A stretch of DNA of 64,000 nt, taken from the NCBI RefSeq assembly GCF_026241895.1, contig NZ_JAPJIV010000001.1, forward strand, positions 124,001-188,000. The letters are read 5' to 3'. The position numbers and the translations under genes were made by a program. Positions 63,642 through 64,000 of this stretch are shown piece by piece (position 1 is the stretch's first letter; each line of letters starts with the position of its first letter). The notes beneath the pieces were generated by a model, which saw nothing but the letters and a program-made list of their open reading frames with translations, had not been told where the DNA came from and did no database searches. Source of the DNA: Pseudomonas sp. RIT-562. GTDB lineage: Bacteria; Pseudomonadota; Gammaproteobacteria; Pseudomonadales; Pseudomonadaceae.

Positions 63642-63716
63642 CATCGCGAGCAGGCTCACTCCCACAGCCTCTGTGTTCAATGGAGATCCAATGTAGGAGT
63701 GAGCCTGCTCGCGATG
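63642..63716. repeat. REP pair (gtaggagtgagcctgctcgcga type)
   Basis: Inverted REP doublet between convergent elaA and the winged-helix gene. Confidence 0.85.
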
Positions 63717-63741
63717 CCTTGAGTTGCAGCACCGCAAAAAG

Positions 63742-64000
63742 TCAGGGGTACTCAAGCACCGCTTTCACCTGCTGCAAATTGCGCTCGATCCATCCCCGAT
63801 CAATCGCCCCCCAATCGCGAATCCGGTAGCGCCCGGCATGATTGCGCGCACCCTCCTCCTGCTCAAACTCGCAGACGATATCCAGGTCTGCCAGCGCCGC
63901 AATGGTGTCCTGCGCCGTGCGGCGCGGCATGCCGGTAACCTCGGTCAACGCCGGGACGCTGCTGGCGATCCCGCTGTCGATCAGGTAAGCCACGTATAAG
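63742..64000 (-). CDS. Winged-helix regulator-like protein (cut by the window edge)
   Basis: The C-terminal 85 or so residues of a protein running past the right edge; no start codon with ribosome site is seen inside and the frame stays open to the end. The visible part is a winged helix (AYLIDSGIASSVPALTEVTGMP, RRTAQDTIAALADLDI) and a basic tail. Probably a small helix-turn-helix protein of about 100-110 residues. Function unknown. Confidence 0.75.
   Translation of the reverse strand, partial: LYVAYLIDSGIASSVPALTEVTGMPRRTAQDTIAALADLDIVCEFEQEEGARNHAGRYRIRDWGAIDRGWIERNLQQVKAVLEYP

Noticed and set aside
4411..63716. Repeated short sequences as a CRISPR array
   Set aside because: The repeats are inverted pairs scattered singly between genes, not evenly spaced direct repeats, and no cas genes are present; they are REP elements.

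Overview
The window is chromosomal DNA from a Pseudomonas of the fluorescens group. This rests on three things seen in the sequence: high GC content with strong codon bias, more than twenty Pseudomonas-type REP hairpin pairs between genes, and a gene content and order close to the choline/carnitine/glycine betaine region I recall from P. aeruginosa (fdhA-purU-soxGADB-glyA, ltaA, gbcAB, dgc/etf, caiX-cdhCAB, gbdR-sdaB, cbcXWV, betT, betIBA). No rRNA, tRNA, CRISPR array, insertion sequence or prophage was recognised.

Layout. 1-3100: the cut-off 3' end of an Rhs gene, a retropepsin-like protease, a PlsC-type acyltransferase, a DUF2780 protein and a decayed rhs scrap. 3100-12200 (minus): fdhA, purU, soxG, soxA, soxD, soxB, glyA, which take sarcosine to glycine and serine and dispose of the C1 units. 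12469-15342: TraX-like membrane protein, ltaA and an SDR. 15462-18139: divergent gbcB and gbcA (glycine betaine to dimethylglycine). 18578-20181: an orphan Rhs-core gene and a GNAT. 20231-28122 (minus): etfB, etfA, dgcB, dgcA, a DUF5943 protein and an M19-like protein (dimethylglycine to sarcosine). 28370-32382: LprI-like protein, purine deaminase, purine permease with a divergent LysR regulator, DUF3010. 32482-38427: cdhR, then caiX-cdhC-cdhA-cdhB and a gamma-butyrobetaine dioxygenase (gamma-butyrobetaine to carnitine to glycine betaine). 39186-42198 (minus): gbdR and sdaB. 42634-45681: choline ABC importer cbcXWV. 45907-52276: betT (minus), betI, betB, betA (choline to glycine betaine). 52542-64000: general functions, namely a TldD/TldE-like pair, MFS exporter, dbpA, yhiN, a YccS-like protein, a periplasmic binding protein, elaA and a cut-off winged-helix regulator.

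Together, positions 3100-52276 encode an almost complete route from choline, carnitine and gamma-butyrobetaine to glycine, serine and pyruvate: uptake, oxidation, stepwise demethylation, one-carbon handling and three dedicated regulators (BetI, GbdR, CdhR). The most interesting non-coding observations are a sigma54-type promoter with an adjoining BetI-like palindrome upstream of gbdR; a GTCGC-containing repeat upstream of cbcX, caiX, glyA and gbcA; a short leader ORF overlapping the start of cbcW; a candidate minus-strand sRNA near 38.6 kb; and a dbpA-yhiN pair whose products are both linked to the 23S rRNA peptidyl-transferase region. Most start sites were moved inward from the longest open frame using ribosome binding sites and family alignments recalled from memory; no searches were run.
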